From positions 4,815,501 to 4,879,500 of the forward strand of contig NC_061789.1 of the NCBI RefSeq assembly GCF_022458985.1: 64,000 nt of DNA. Direction: 5' to 3'. Shown here piece by piece: positions 24,580 to 36,399 of this stretch (position 1 is the first letter of the stretch; every line of letters begins with the position of its first letter). Below the pieces are notes generated by a model, which did no database searches, was not told the origin of the DNA, and saw only the letters and a program-made list of their open reading frames with translations. Source of the stretch: Mugil cephalus (lineage: Eukaryota; Chordata; Actinopteri; Mugiliformes; Mugilidae). Position numbers and translations under genes: made by a program.

Positions 24580-27500
24580 AGAAGTATAAAAGTAAACCAT
24601 TGTCTTTGAACAGGAAGTATTCTTTGGAAAAAAATTATGTCTGTATCTGTGGACATGGGTGTTATTTCATTCCATTATCATTATAATAAAGTCACTAATA
24701 TGTAACAAAATATAAATATAATTTTCATGAAGTTATAGCTTGTTGCTATTGATAGAATTTATCTGTCATATTAAACTAGAAAAATTAAACAGTAAAATTT
24801 GATGAGGTTTTGTATCTTGTTCACCTTTGTTAAGTCATCGGCTGCAGGTTGAATCACCTGAAATGCCCGCCATCATGTTTTGACACCAACTAGTATCTAG
24901 TTAAGAGGATAAAAGTTTAAATGAAACAGAATAAGCTGCCACAACCTAAAACTTAATGTCCCTATATGAGGACGCAGGGTTTGATGAGGTTAAAGAATTT
25001 CTCTCATACTAAAAAGATTATGTAAGTTTTAACACTGAAGGCGAAAGGAATTTCAAAATCTTGCCATTTAAGTTTCACTGTTAAAACACACGGCTGCTCT
25101 GTTGCTGTTGTGTCGTTGGACGTGACGTCACTAGAGTGGTTGGCTCAACTACATTTACATTGAAAATGACGATGAAAGACGAGCAGATTACGAAACTTGA
25201 TCGCTCTTGGATGTTCACATGAGTTTCATAAAGTTAGAGACTGAGAGAAACCATCATTTACCACTGACACCACCACCTGTTCTTCACCGTTGGCTAGCTG
25301 CACTCTACAGGAAGGACCTTGAATTGGAATTTGCATCTTTCACTGTTGGATCTTAAGAAATGGGAGCAAGAGACCAAAAAATTTTGAGCACGAAATGTAT
25401 TGAAAACAACAATTTAACTGAAACAGGCTGTTCCTTCATCAGCTGATGGGTTAGGGCTAAAGAATGGTGGAGCTACTCATTACGGAGTCCTTTTTTGATG
25501 CTTTAATTTCTGTTTTGATGGGGTTTTGGAGGTTTTTTTGAGCTATGGTATGGTCTAAAACTTTTGATCCAATCCTTATGTCTGTCTGGGAGCTACTGAA
25601 CCTCCTACACCCTCCACATAAAAAGTGGTCTCTCAACCCTTCTTCTTTTCAGTGACTCGTAGCCTAGGTCACTGGGTTGTTTGATAGAAAAATCACCTTT
25701 CTGCCTCTTCCTCTGATATATTTTCTCCTAAACTCTGTCTTTTTCAATAGTGACCAAAGCAACTAACAAATCCGATGACGTAGGACGTAGGCAGTGACAA
25801 AAAACAAAGATGGCGGAGAGTATGCACCAAAACATATCATAAATCCTTTTCAAAAGCTGAATTTTCTGATGTTTTATTCCAGTATTATGTTTAAAATATG
25901 TACGCATATGCTACGTTGGCATCTGTTCCGTTTGTTTCATTTTAACGCTTGTGAAACGTGCCGCTCACAGAAGATTAAAGGCAAAACTATGCAGGACTCA
26001 ACCTGAAGCTGAGCTCTCGTATCAAGGCAAACTATTTCCTAATTGAAATTATGTGTACTTAAACCATGTCTCTGTAATGACAGGTTGGCTTCAGGGGCGA
26101 GAGATTACAGGAGATGAAGGGAATGAGGTGAGACACCACAAGTTGTTTGACAGGACTCACCCGGCTGTCTCTCTTATTCCCATCAGCAGCACTCAGCTTG
26201 ACAGTTTGAGGATTTGCTGCTGAATAAACAGGATTTCTCTCAGAGCGATGAGTGTTTGGAGAGAGGGATGATGAGACTCGGAGTTGTTTGTGGTTTGAGA
26301 TGTGAGGTCTAACCCGAAATATAGAGAGGGACTGGCAATCCAAATTCATCTCTACGCAATAACCATTGGAGTTATTTACACCAATTATTCTATATCGAAA
26401 AGGAATTTAAGAAAATTAAGCTTGGATTTATGGGAAATCCGGAGATAACCTAATCTGCCAGATGCTTTTTTTGTTTTGTTTTTTGTTTTTTTTTCATAAA
26501 ACCATCTAGAAAGTCATACTTGTAGACTGTTTGGAAGTGATTGAATGAAATATCGACACATCTTGGGCGAAACACAACAAGCCACAACCTGAGGACCTTT
26601 GAAAGATGGCATGCTATGTCCCACAAGATAGGCACTTCTTCTTGAACACAAACAAGAACTGACAAACAAAAATATCTACTAACAGAGTACTGTGGGTAAT
26701 TATCCTGTTAAACACGTATTGTTATTGTGACTTTTGAAGGATCGGAAAAGTAAATTACCGATCGTGAGTAAGAACAAAAATGGTTAATTATGTTGATGTA
26801 TGCTGCATGGTCAGATGGAGTTAAGTCAGGGATTTTTCTTTTGCTGCTGTAAAACGACACACAGCAACATTACTCTGCACATGGAAGCATTCGGCGTTGA
26901 TGTTATAATCCGTCTTTTGTAGAAAATTCAGCAATGTCATGGCGGAGATAAATAAATAGCCATAGTTTATTGTCAGAGCGCACGCACAACAAACAGAGAC
27001 GGATTCGAGTTGGATATTTACAGTCCAGCCACTCAGGACTCAACGTTAATACCAGGGCTGAACGGGGACTTAAAGGCTGTCATCATACCTTAAACATGCC
27101 TATAGCTGCCAGTATACAACTTCAATACGCACATACGTATTGAAGGCAAAGAAGATAAATTGACAGAGAATCCAGCTGCCTCACAAGGTATATCTAGTGA
27201 TTAGTTTTACAGCTCCAGCAGATGGTTACCTTAGCTTAGCTTAGCATAGCATAGCATAGCATAGCATATGGAACACTGGGAATACGTAGCAAGATTTCCT
27301 GCACAAACTCCAGTAAAGGTCTCTACCAAAAGTTAGATCAACTCTGCAGTCTAACGTAATTAGCAATAGACTAGCTTAGCATAGCATAAAGACCAAAAAC
27401 AAGGGGTAGTGTGATTCCTAGTAACCACCAGGAAGGACTTAGCACATAAGCTCATGTGTGAATTTTACAGCAGCTCATATAACCATTTAAAAGAGTTATG

Positions 27501-29180
27501 TTAGCTGCAAGATTCCATTCTTTATGCTAGGCTAAGCTAACAGGGTTGTACAAAGATCTGAAATTATGAAGTGGCGGTTTTATATCTAATAAAAGTGGAG
27601 GCAAAATGATGATCAAAAACATAACAATCCTGATTACTACATTTTTTTTTTTTTTTTTTTAAAAGGAAACGTTAAGAATTAGCTATTACTGTACTACAGA
27701 ATGCTAGTAAAATTGTACAACTGGAGTTCATTTCCCACGATGGCAGCATAACAGGAATAAAAACTGGAAAACAAGTGAAAAATTTTCAGATGTGCAGATT
27801 AGTTTATTCACCAGTGCCTTCTGTTTCCAATTTATGAACAGTGGGCTAGTGTTTTCAATGATCCTCCTTTCTGTATAAGGCCTGCAGTTCCACATTCCCA
27901 AACCCAAGTTTGACTCAATGCCATCTGGAAAATGTTTTATTAATGATTTTTTTATTTTTTTGTACTCAAGAAAAAATGGGGGGATTTCTTCAATATGTCT
28001 GCATATACGGGCAGGGCATGTTAGTGGAGACGTGAGGTGTGGCCCGTTAAAACCAGCGCTACATGATCCATGTGCACACTGAACTACACTGTCTGAGTGT
28101 GAGGAATAAGCCAGACTTGATGCAATCGCTTGAAAAATCGAGCAAAAAAAGAAAGAAAGAAATACTCTGTGCAGACCAAAATACCGCACATATCAATAAT
28201 TCACAAAATAAAAGTGACTTGATGATGTGTGGGGATATGCAGGGTGTCAGTGTTGTGCAACATCCATAAATCTGTGTGAAGTTTTGTTGACGTTCATGTG
28301 GTAGAACTCACAGCCGCAGGACAACGGGGCGATCAGAGGTGGACGGTCCTGAGTAATGTCTGTCCTTCATCCAGTCTACCATCCCACGTACAGTACCAGC
28401 TTACATCACTCCATGTTTTCATGGACTCTGTCTGAGTCACTCACTGTTTCCAAACAGAACGTAAATCGCTGCAATAGCCATTAAGGTCACACGGACTAAA
28501 CATAGCAGGAAAACTTGTGCCAGTTAAGAGGTCACGATGGCGAGTCCTTTTTCTGGGTTGAAGTTGTTGACCAGTTTGTGTTTGTCTGTCTTCTTTTGAC
28601 TCTTACCCACAGAGCCACAGTGCAGCCTGAGGTACACCTGCTCACCCGCGGAGGGGAAACACAAGCCTGCACAAACTGGTTAGAAGATGTGTTTTTGTAG
28701 ACATTATTTGGACAGTTTACTCATTCTCAGCCTTGACCTCATTACGGAGTGCATGCTATTTCCTTAATTTTTTCCACATCTGCATCATTTCTGTCAGTTC
28801 CCCTCTGCCAAATGCTCATTCTTTCTTTCCATTCCACCTCCTTCCACCCTCTTCCTGTGCAGACCGTCTCTCGCTATCTCATGGTCAGAATCAACAGTCC
28901 AGTAGTTTTCCCTCCTCTAAGGTCATATTCCATCTGTCCCTTTTCCTTGAAATGACCTTTAATCGCTGCTATCATCATTTAAAGTGGAGATGTACCGTGC
29001 AGCTGAGCCTGCATTAGTCATCACGCACAGCCCTGCCGGCTAACTCTCCTCCTGTTTATTGCGTCTTTCTGTTTCTCATTTGTCAGTTATCTGGAGTCCC
29101 TGGCACCGCTTACTTCCTGCAAAAACACGATTCTGGCTCTCTGGTGTGCATTCATAAGATTTCTCCACAGCTTGATATTT
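24580..29180. other. gene-poor stretch
   Basis: No recognised exon. It contains a perfect CRE-like GTGACGTCAC at about 25120, (AGCAT)n units at 27243-27268, and a poly-T run at about 27640-27660. The minus frame at 27728-28189 (153 codons) matches nothing I know. A/T-rich unique sequence fills the rest. Confidence 0.4.
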
Positions 29181-29189
29181 AGTTTTAGT

Positions 29190-29930
29190 GACCAGTATGA
29201 AAATGGACGTAGCCACAATTGGTTTGTGGACGACCATTTTGAAGCCCAAGAGTTTGGCGTTAGTGCCATTGGTGTTTCTCTTTTTTGGAGAAAGGATTGG
29301 CTGTATTTGGAGAAGAGGGAGGAGCTTGGGAGAAGTGAGGGGCGGAGCTCCATTGCTTTTACACACAGTTTATCATAGACGTCAGCTAACGCTAGCGCTT
29401 TCTAAGTAGCTTGATTAACATTAACCAAAAAACAATAAGCTCCAAAGATGCAGCTTCTACCCACTATAAATGACTGTAGAGTTGGAGCCACCCATTGGTT
29501 TTCTGAAGAGCGATTTTTGAAGCTCAGTGTGGTTGGCAGTGGTCGCCGCCATCTTGGCAGTGCCTGACTCTACCAAATTTCTGGCGAAATGTGGAGCAAT
29601 CGATGGAGCTATAGTAACCTCTGACAAAAACTCACTCCCACCGCTTTCTAAGTAGCTTGATTAACGTTAACCACAAAACATTGTAGAAAATTCCCAATAA
29701 GCCCCAAAGATGCAGCTTCTACCCACTATAAATGACTGTAGACATTATTCAGGCATTCCAGCCGCCCATTGGTTTCCTGAAGAGCGATTTTTGAAGCTCA
29801 GTGCGGTTGGCAGTGGTCGCCGCCATCTTGGCAGTGCCTGACTCCACCAAAACTCTGGCTAATTGTGGAGCATCGATTGAGCTATAGCAACCTCTGACAA
29901 AAACTCACTCCCACACCGTCATGAATGGAT
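29190..29930. repeat. dispersed repeat plus a 250-base tandem duplication
   Basis: 29190-29345 resembles a common fish dispersed repeat (ACGACCATTTTGAAGCCCAA, ending in GGGGCGGAGCTC). Two tandem copies of a roughly 250-base unit follow, about 29393-29640 and 29641-29930. Each holds TTTCTAAGTAGCTTGATTAA, AGATGCAGCTTCTACCCACT and CGCCGCCATCTTGGCAGTGC. The two are about 90% alike by eye. The second half of the unit recurs inverted at 3505-3600. Confidence 0.7.
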
Positions 29931-30004
29931 AAATTAGACCAAAACTGTTGGTCACTCAACACTAGAGACATCAATCAAGCTTGTAGTAAACCCCAAACAT
30001 ACTC

Positions 30005-30178
30005 TCCCTGGAACAAGCGAGATCCACAGAGGCCCCTCCCTTCAACACAATGGACCCAAAGACCCCCACTAACAACATCCTGTTGCCAGACACCATCAGA
30101 AGGTCCATGTTGATATGAGTCACAACTGCTTTGGAGGCACAAGGTAGACTTACACAATATTGGGAGGGACCATTGGGA
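30005..30178. mobile_element. Tc1-like transposon end fragment
   Basis: AGCGAGATCCACAGAGGCCC, TGCCAGACACCATCAGAAGG and GGAGGCACAAGGTAGACTTA, ending near ACACAATATTGGGAGGGACC, follow the terminal part of the Tc1 family also seen at 2988 and 53143, in the opposite orientation. The inverted terminus itself is degraded. This is a fossil fragment with no transposase. Confidence 0.6.
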
Positions 30179-30179
30179 G

Positions 30180-31390
30180 AACATGGGTGAATATTTCTTT
30201 CCGTGCCTCCCCAGCTCTTTTGATTATTCTGCTCTTCCTCTCCTCATGTTTCTCTCTTTAGTTTAGGAACAAAGTGCTTAACTCACTAATCCTTGCTACG
30301 TCCATAAAATCGATGTCGGTGTCAGATACCCGTGGAAAGTGTGACATTTAATATCTGCGCTGGAGAACTGAACTGTGGCGCAGCCAGAGCTAACAACCTG
30401 ATGCAACCACATCACTGAACATTTCTTGCGACTGCAGCGCCAAAAAACATCCAGACCTCAACATGTGCCTTTGCTCTCTGTGAACCATCTGTTTGCTTTT
30501 TTTTCTCTTTCTCAGGCTTCTCTCTTATCTGTGCCTCTGTGTCCGTGGTTTATCTCCATCTTTATGTCTGTCTTACTGTTTATCTTTTTGTCTGAGTTTT
30601 CCCTGATTCCTGGCACACACTAGGCTCCTATTCTGGTTTGTTTACCGTTGGCGAGGGTCTGCTCACAGTGTTCACACAGTGTTCTGGCTGAGTCAGATGT
30701 AAGGTGGTATTACATAACTCTCAGATGCACACCATAGGGACACTGTTCTGTGTGACTACGCCGTTGACTTTAATGTTGGCGCTCTGAAAGCTTCACAGAT
30801 GAAGTGCATGAGTATTTGAGTTTGTTTTGAGCTCAGGTAACTTTAGAAATGATGTGTTTTTATTATGACACGCTGTAAATCAATTAGCTGCCGCTGCATT
30901 AAATATGTTAGTCCTTGGAGTTTATGCAACCTTCAAATGGAACTAACCAGTGGTTCCAACATGGGACCGTCATGTGCTAAAAATGTTTGCAAACACAGCT
31001 GTTTGGCAACTGTCTGCGAGCTAGCGAAATACAAACCATAACGAAAGGATTAGACTGTCGTGATTTATCAAGCTTTTCTTCAGACATGCTATGAAATTAG
31101 GAAGAAAGGGCACTGGTGGACATTATCAGAAAAATTTCCGACGTCAAGGTTGCGCACGTCACAAGAGGGCGGCGTCCATATGGACTCTTCTTTTTAACAT
31201 GACCTTATGTGAATCCCGGATCTGAAATCGAGTTCTTTAAATTTTTTAAAAAGTTTATATCTGGTATAAGGTCTTTATAACCTTCGATGCCTCATTACTA
31301 CAAAACATTTTTTTATTAATCATATTTTATTCAAGCTAATGTCTCTGGTGAGTTCAAACTCCCCCTAAGTCAATACCACTGAACTTCTCT
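30180..31390. other. noncoding stretch, nothing recognised
   Basis: Short open frames only (65 codons at most), with no splice-site and domain combination that supports an exon. Confidence 0.4.
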
Positions 31391-31399
31391 ATCATGTTG

Positions 31400-32380
31400 T
31401 ACAGATAAAGACCTGATAAGTAAAGTATTTTGGATATGTATGGAAGAAAAAAATAGCCAAAATCGCAACTGAATGACTTGAGTCGATTTGAAATAAATGC
31501 ATCTGCAGTAATTACAAAAATGGTTCCGCGTTGCATGACAAAAATGCAAGAGTTGATCTTAACAACTCTTAGAATGGGCTGTCAAAGTAAAACCACATCC
31601 TCCATTAATTAACCTAAATCCCCTTCGTAACAACCCCACAAAGTTTGTCTTAATTTCCTCAACCAATTTAACTTCTAGATACTAAATTTAAAATTTAATA
31701 AATGAACATGATAAATTTATAATACGTATGGAGCTACAAAACTGCCCAAATCAAAACTAATAAACATATCTGCAAATACATTTAAAACTGAATTCCTTAA
31801 AATGCCAAAATTCCATTTTCTTGTATGGCAGCAGTAGTCTGTAGATGTTTCTCTATCAAATGAATTATCAATTTAAAACCAAATCTTCCATTAATTATGA
31901 TTAAAGACACATTTCCGCTGAAACTCCTTTCATAACAACCCAGTTGTCTTGTTTTAATCACCTCAACCAGTTTACATTTCTAAGCACTAAATAAACATTT
32001 AATAAATGACTGTAATGTAACGTTTGGCACATAAAGAAATGCGAAGTGAACCGTCAAAGTGCCAAAAATGTCAACAGCAGCCTTGAGATGTTTGTCTAAT
32101 GAATGGATTGTCATATATAAAACCGCATTTCCACCCGAAACCTCTTTGTAACAACCCAGCACAGTTTGTTTTAACCACCGCAACCAATTTACACTTCTAG
32201 GTATTAAATAAACAATAAATTTAGCTAATTTTGATAATTTTGTGTTCGTGTAACTCAACATTAAGCAGATAAAGACATGCCAAGTTTCTGATACACATGG
32301 AAGACCAAAACTGAAAATACATCTGCAAATACTTCTAAAACAGAATCCCTTAATGAGTAAAATGTAAACTTAATACCATT
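31400..32380. repeat. degenerate tandem triplication, about 260-base unit
   Basis: Three A/T-rich units recur. Each contains a version of CATTAATTAACC...TTTCC, then CTTTGTAACAACCCAGC-like text, then CAACCAATTTACACTTCTAG, then ATTAAATAAAC. They sit near 31600, 31890 and 32120. A second shared block (CATCTGCAAATACTTCTAAA type) appears at about 31770 and 32320. The units are old and diverged, with no coding capacity. Confidence 0.6.
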
Positions 32381-33049
32381 TTTTGTGTCTTTAATTTATC
32401 CACTGTGTCATTCACTTATATACGTTTTTAGCAGTATTGTTCCTCCGTACCATGAGCACACATTTACATGGTGACAGCTCTGTTTCACTTTATGTTGTCT
32501 TTCATTATCTACTAACGCAGCAGCTTTTATTGACTGAGGAGAGACAACTCTGCAATTAAATGTTAATAAGATTAACAGACTTCTATCTACACTGATGCTG
32601 CTATTCTGTCTACTGTTTTTTAACCTTGTGCAATACATGTTTACATTTTTGTTCTCTTGCGAATAATACGTTTTTGCACTAAAAAGGAGATTATCTGAAA
32701 TTTCGTTATACACTGTATAATATCATATTAATGTGCCAGTGGGGTTGTTTAAAGTGAGGCCATGTTTGCCATGCCCTCTGAGACATATTTGTCTATGTTG
32801 TGTTTTGAATGGCGGATTCTCCTTTCATATCCTGCTGCCGTGCTTGCAAACAGCAGCGAATATCATCATGTACCTGCAATGTGGCAGGTTAGTCGTCTCT
32901 GTGCCAGCCTTTCCTCCTCTCTGTTTACGTCGGTCTTGTTTTTCCTCCGTTCCTTCGAGCCCTTTACTCTGGTATTTTTTTTATTTTTTTTTTCGGCTGA
33001 GGCGTGGGTGTTCGGAGGGGGAGAGAGTGAGCTAATACCTGATTAAATG

Positions 33050-33178
33050 GTGGAAAAGAGGGCTGATAGTGCGAGAAGGGAGGAGAGAGGGGCGAGGGCT
33101 AAAAGGAGGTGAGGGGAGGGAGTCAGTGGGTAGAACATGAAGATGGGTGGGGGGGGGGATGAAAGATGAGTATAAAAG
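33050..33178 (+). promoter_or_regulatory. mgp promoter: purine tract and TATA box
   Basis: TATAAAAG at 33171-33178 predicts a start near 33200. Directly upstream, 33050-33165 is almost all purine (GAGGGA-type blocks and a run of ten G near 33149-33158), a layout able to form non-B DNA. A good donor, CACG|GTAAGA, follows at 33246/33247. The predicted first exon is therefore noncoding, about 33200-33246. Confidence 0.6.
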
Positions 33179-33199
33179 CTTTGCAGTGAGGAATTAGGA

Positions 33200-33246
33200 A
33201 ATATTCCTCGGGAGATTTTACCAAAACTTCAGAACTATCTTTCACG
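33200..33246 (+). other. mgp: predicted noncoding first exon of mgp
   Basis: It is bounded on the left by the expected start site about 28 bases past the TATA box and on the right by the donor GTAAGA at 33247. It has no ATG. It would splice over 1.55 kb to the exon holding the mgp start codon. Transcript evidence is needed to confirm it. Confidence 0.5.
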
Positions 33247-33532
33247 GTAAGAACATTCATTCAAATAATAATCTTGAAGGGGGAAAGTTGTTAAACAAGG
33301 GGAAGTTGCTCTTTATTAGCTTGCTGTTAATTGTTTACTCTTTTTTTTTTTTTAGCTTAATGCTGCTTAATCCACATCCTATAATAGTGATTTTATTCTT
33401 TATGCTGACTACTTATCATGCCAGTGGCTTTTTCCAGTGGGATGCTTGCGAGGAAGAAAGCTGTGAACCCACTAGGACCCCCACTGAGACTCAGACGGTC
33501 ATAAAACTTTGTAGACATCGTTGTCAGCACCT

Positions 33533-33533
<1 letters not shown>

Positions 33534-33609
<76 letters not shown>
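33534..33609. repeat. (CA)n microsatellite in mgp intron 1
   Basis: About 37 CA units with one interruption near 33563. It accounts for the poly-Cys/Val and His/Thr open frames on both strands. Confidence 0.95.
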
Positions 33610-33613
<4 letters not shown>

Positions 33614-34387
33614 CACAGCGGTCTAGCCGGCCCTGCCAACCTCTTTGGAAGCTGCTTTCTGAACTTGAGGCCCCGGGCTCTCGTTCCTCTTCCTGAAAGC
33701 CAAACTACGCCCGAGGGGTTGGACGTCACCAGTGCGAATGTGTCAGGGAGTTGCATGTGTGTTTATGTGAAATGAAAGCTGCCATTGACGTTTAAAAAGG
33801 AGAAACAGAATCCCGTCCAAATCCCACAAACAGAAGACGACAGGAACGGAGTGGGGGGTGGTGGTTGGGGTTTGGGGGTGAAAGCTTTTCTGGAGAGCAG
33901 GCACGCTGAAGTAAAACGTCTCTGTCACCGTTGAGGTGCTCAGACATCTGGTGCTGGTGTTTGCACAGGTGTCGCACACCTTAACTCGGGGCACTCGTGC
34001 ATGTGCATTGAGTCCACGTGTGGGTCGAACAGATGTACGTAGAGAACATATCGTGTGTGACTGTGTGTGAAGACGTTTCATAATGTGGAGTTCAGGTATT
34101 CATTAGATTTATTAGGTCGGTGGGTGGTCCCCCCGCTTAAGACTCGGGTCCTTCTCCAAGAGGACGCCACCCAGGTTAATCTGACTTTCCTCCTCCTTTG
34201 AAAAGGTGGGGTCATTAACAGACCTTAGCCGAGTGAGTTTCAAACGTGCACCGCCCACACGTTTCCTAATGAGAACCTAAAACCTTTCACCAGATATCTA
34301 GAGCTGAAGAAGCCACTTGTACGAAACGTCTTTAAGAAAAGTCATCTTTGTTTTAGCTCTGGTTCTGAATATGATCTGGGTGACCCC

Positions 34388-34453
34388 CAACCCTAATCCT
34401 AACCCCAACCCCAACCCTAACCTCATTCCCAACCCAACCCTAACCCTAACCCT
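34388..34453. repeat. interstitial telomere-like repeat (CCCTAA)n, degenerate
   Basis: About 10-11 units of AACCCTA, AACCCCA and AACCCA variants run on plus, ending in three fairly clean CCCTAA units. It lies inside mgp intron 1. Just upstream (34305-34335) GAAGAAGCCACTTGTACGAA resembles a common fish dispersed repeat, so the tract may be part of that insertion. Confidence 0.75.
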
Positions 34454-34523
34454 CAATCATTTGGTAGTTAGACAGCTTTTTTCAGCCACAGCTGTTCCCT
34501 ACAAACTGAGGTCTGGATTGTAC

Positions 34524-34562
34524 ATATATATATATATGTATGTATATATGTGTGTATATGCA
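34524..34562. repeat. (TA)n/(TATG)n microsatellite
   Basis: TATATATA and TATGTATG units lie in mgp intron 1. Confidence 0.85.
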
Positions 34563-34750
34563 TCTTTAATTTGTTTTTGCTTCATGTACAGAGTGTATAT
34601 CGGCTGTTGATGTGGCTGCTTCATGCATAGATATAAAAAACTTCTTCATCTGTTTTGCCCTCAAATTCAAAGATCAATCTCTCCCTCCGCTTCTCTTTTT
34701 TTTTCCTCTTTTTGTCTTACTTTAGTTTTGACATGACTCACTGAGCCCCG

Positions 34751-34780
<30 letters not shown>
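34751..34780. repeat. (TC)n tract acting as polypyrimidine tract of mgp exon 2
   Basis: About 14 TC units are followed by CTTCTTCTCTTCCAG, so the microsatellite merges with the splice acceptor of the start-codon exon. Confidence 0.8.
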
Positions 34781-34782
<2 letters not shown>

Positions 34783-34822
34783 TCTTCTCTTCCAGCAGAC
34801 AGGCATACAAACAAGCTCGAGG

Positions 34823-35821
34823 ATGAGGAGCCTTCTCCGGTTTCTGGCAGTCTGCACCGCCATCTCTCTCTGTCTCTGCTACGGTACTCAGATCCTCCCC
34901 AGGCGTCCCACGCTCCGTTACTCATTCATAACCTGCAATATATGGCGTTTTATCCTTCATTTATGATTAACCCCGATTTCATGTTTTTCCTCGTAGAGTC
35001 TAATGAAAGCACAGAGTCCGAAGAAGGTGATTAAACGTTGTCCATCGTTTCCTGGAAAAACATGCATGCAGTTCTAACGAATGTTCGGCTTGTTCAGAGT
35101 AAAACCTCATCACTAACTAACCCTCCCACAGGCTGTTTCACCAGCAGCTCAGTGGTGTTTTTAATGTGTCTTCATGATTAATAATATCTTACCCTAATAT
35201 GTTAATAATCTTGCTATTATCTGAAAAAAGGAAAGCGATAACATGCGTTGTTTCACCTGACCGGCTGCACGATGGGCATGCCTGAGTCAAGCATTTTTTC
35301 AATTTATTTTTATGGGTTCGAGTAAATTTCTGTGGTTGCAGATTTGTTTGTGCCTCCAAACCGGGCCCACTCGTTCATCCGGCCGCCAAACAGAGGCTCG
35401 ACCCAGTACATCAGGAGGTAAAGCAACCACAAACTTGCCAGCGGAGCACATAACTCTCGCTTTATCAGAAAACCACAAACCCCCCCGACATCCCCACCAC
35501 CCCACAGAAAAAAATGCACACATGATACTGCAGCATATTAAGTCTAATTGGACTTTTAAACGTCCGCATGTGTTTGAAAACAAATGCTTGAAATTAAGAA
35601 AAAGAAAAGAAATGCAACAAAAAGAAGACGTGTTTTCATCCACCGTCTGCTCCTCCTCATCCAGGAAACTGAAGTCTCCGGCGGAGGCACGTGCAGAGAT
35701 CTGTGAGGACTACTCTCCCTGCCGCATCTACGCCTATCGCCACGGCTCTCAGTATGCCTTTGACAGATACTTCGGGTCCCAGACTCAACCCCAAAGGCCA
35801 GCCGTGACTCGCAGAAACTAA
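34823..35821 (+). CDS. mgp: matrix Gla protein
   Basis: Four coding exons, 34823-34883, 34997-35026, 35342-35417 and 35665-35821, all with GT/AG borders, give 107 residues. Signal peptide: [19 protein letters not shown]. Next comes a Ser/Glu patch ([10 protein letters not shown]) like the phosphoserine region of MGP, in its own 30-base exon. The third coding exon has FVPPNRA, the Phe-x5-Ala carboxylase-recognition spacing, overlapping AHSF, a variant of the MGP-specific ANxF motif. The last exon carries the Gla domain with Glu residues in [13 protein letters not shown] and the disulfide pair in CEDYSPC, then YAFDRYF. MGP is a secreted vitamin-K-dependent inhibitor of soft-tissue calcification made by cartilage and vascular cells. 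Relative to the human CERY text, the residue after the second Cys is Arg, so one Gla site is absent. It is upstream of bglap on the same strand. Confidence 0.93.
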
Positions 35822-36183
35822 GCTCGAATGCAAACGCATCATTTATCAACCTGGTCCTTTAATCCACGTATCAGTAGCTTTATATATAATTTATGTTGTA
35901 GTTTTTGTGCCCCCCCTCTGGAGGTGATTTTATGAATTCCAGAGGCACCCAGCGTGGCTCAGACCCCCCCGCCGTTATATATCCGTGTGGAGCTTCACGG
36001 CTCATCTCTTGTGTAATCTCAGGATGGCTTTTCGTCTGCTATTATCACACCTTCCCAGCATTTATGAGCTCTATGGGATCAGCTTGAATGAACCGTTTTT
36101 TCACTATCCACTAACAGTTTCTTATCCAACTACTTATCCAAAGCAGCACTGCTGTCAGTGATTGATGCATTTGCTTTGAGAGA

Positions 36184-36189
36184 AATAAA
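36184..36189 (+). terminator. mgp: poly(A) signal of mgp
   Basis: AATAAA about 360 bases past the mgp stop codon, with further AATAAA text downstream. Confidence 0.6.
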
Positions 36190-36399
36190 AAAAAAATAAA
36201 AATCCACTTTATTGGGGTTTATCTTGTATATATAATGTTTGATTTTTTGTCTTGTGGGTTCAAATACTAGTTTTTGGACTTTTCACCAAAGTTTCACCAA
36301 ATAGTCGTAGACGGTGTTAAACGTCTGGTGTTTTCATCTTGTCACTTGGCTACACATAGCAGAGAAAATAGACTGTTGTAGCTAAATGTAGCCTTTTGT

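Noticed and set aside
27728-28189. Minus-strand frame of 153 codons
   Set aside because: No recognisable domain, no supporting splice or promoter context, and a composition like the surrounding A/T-rich DNA.
33288-33775. His/Thr- and Cys/Val-rich frames on both strands
   Set aside because: Artefacts of the CA microsatellite.
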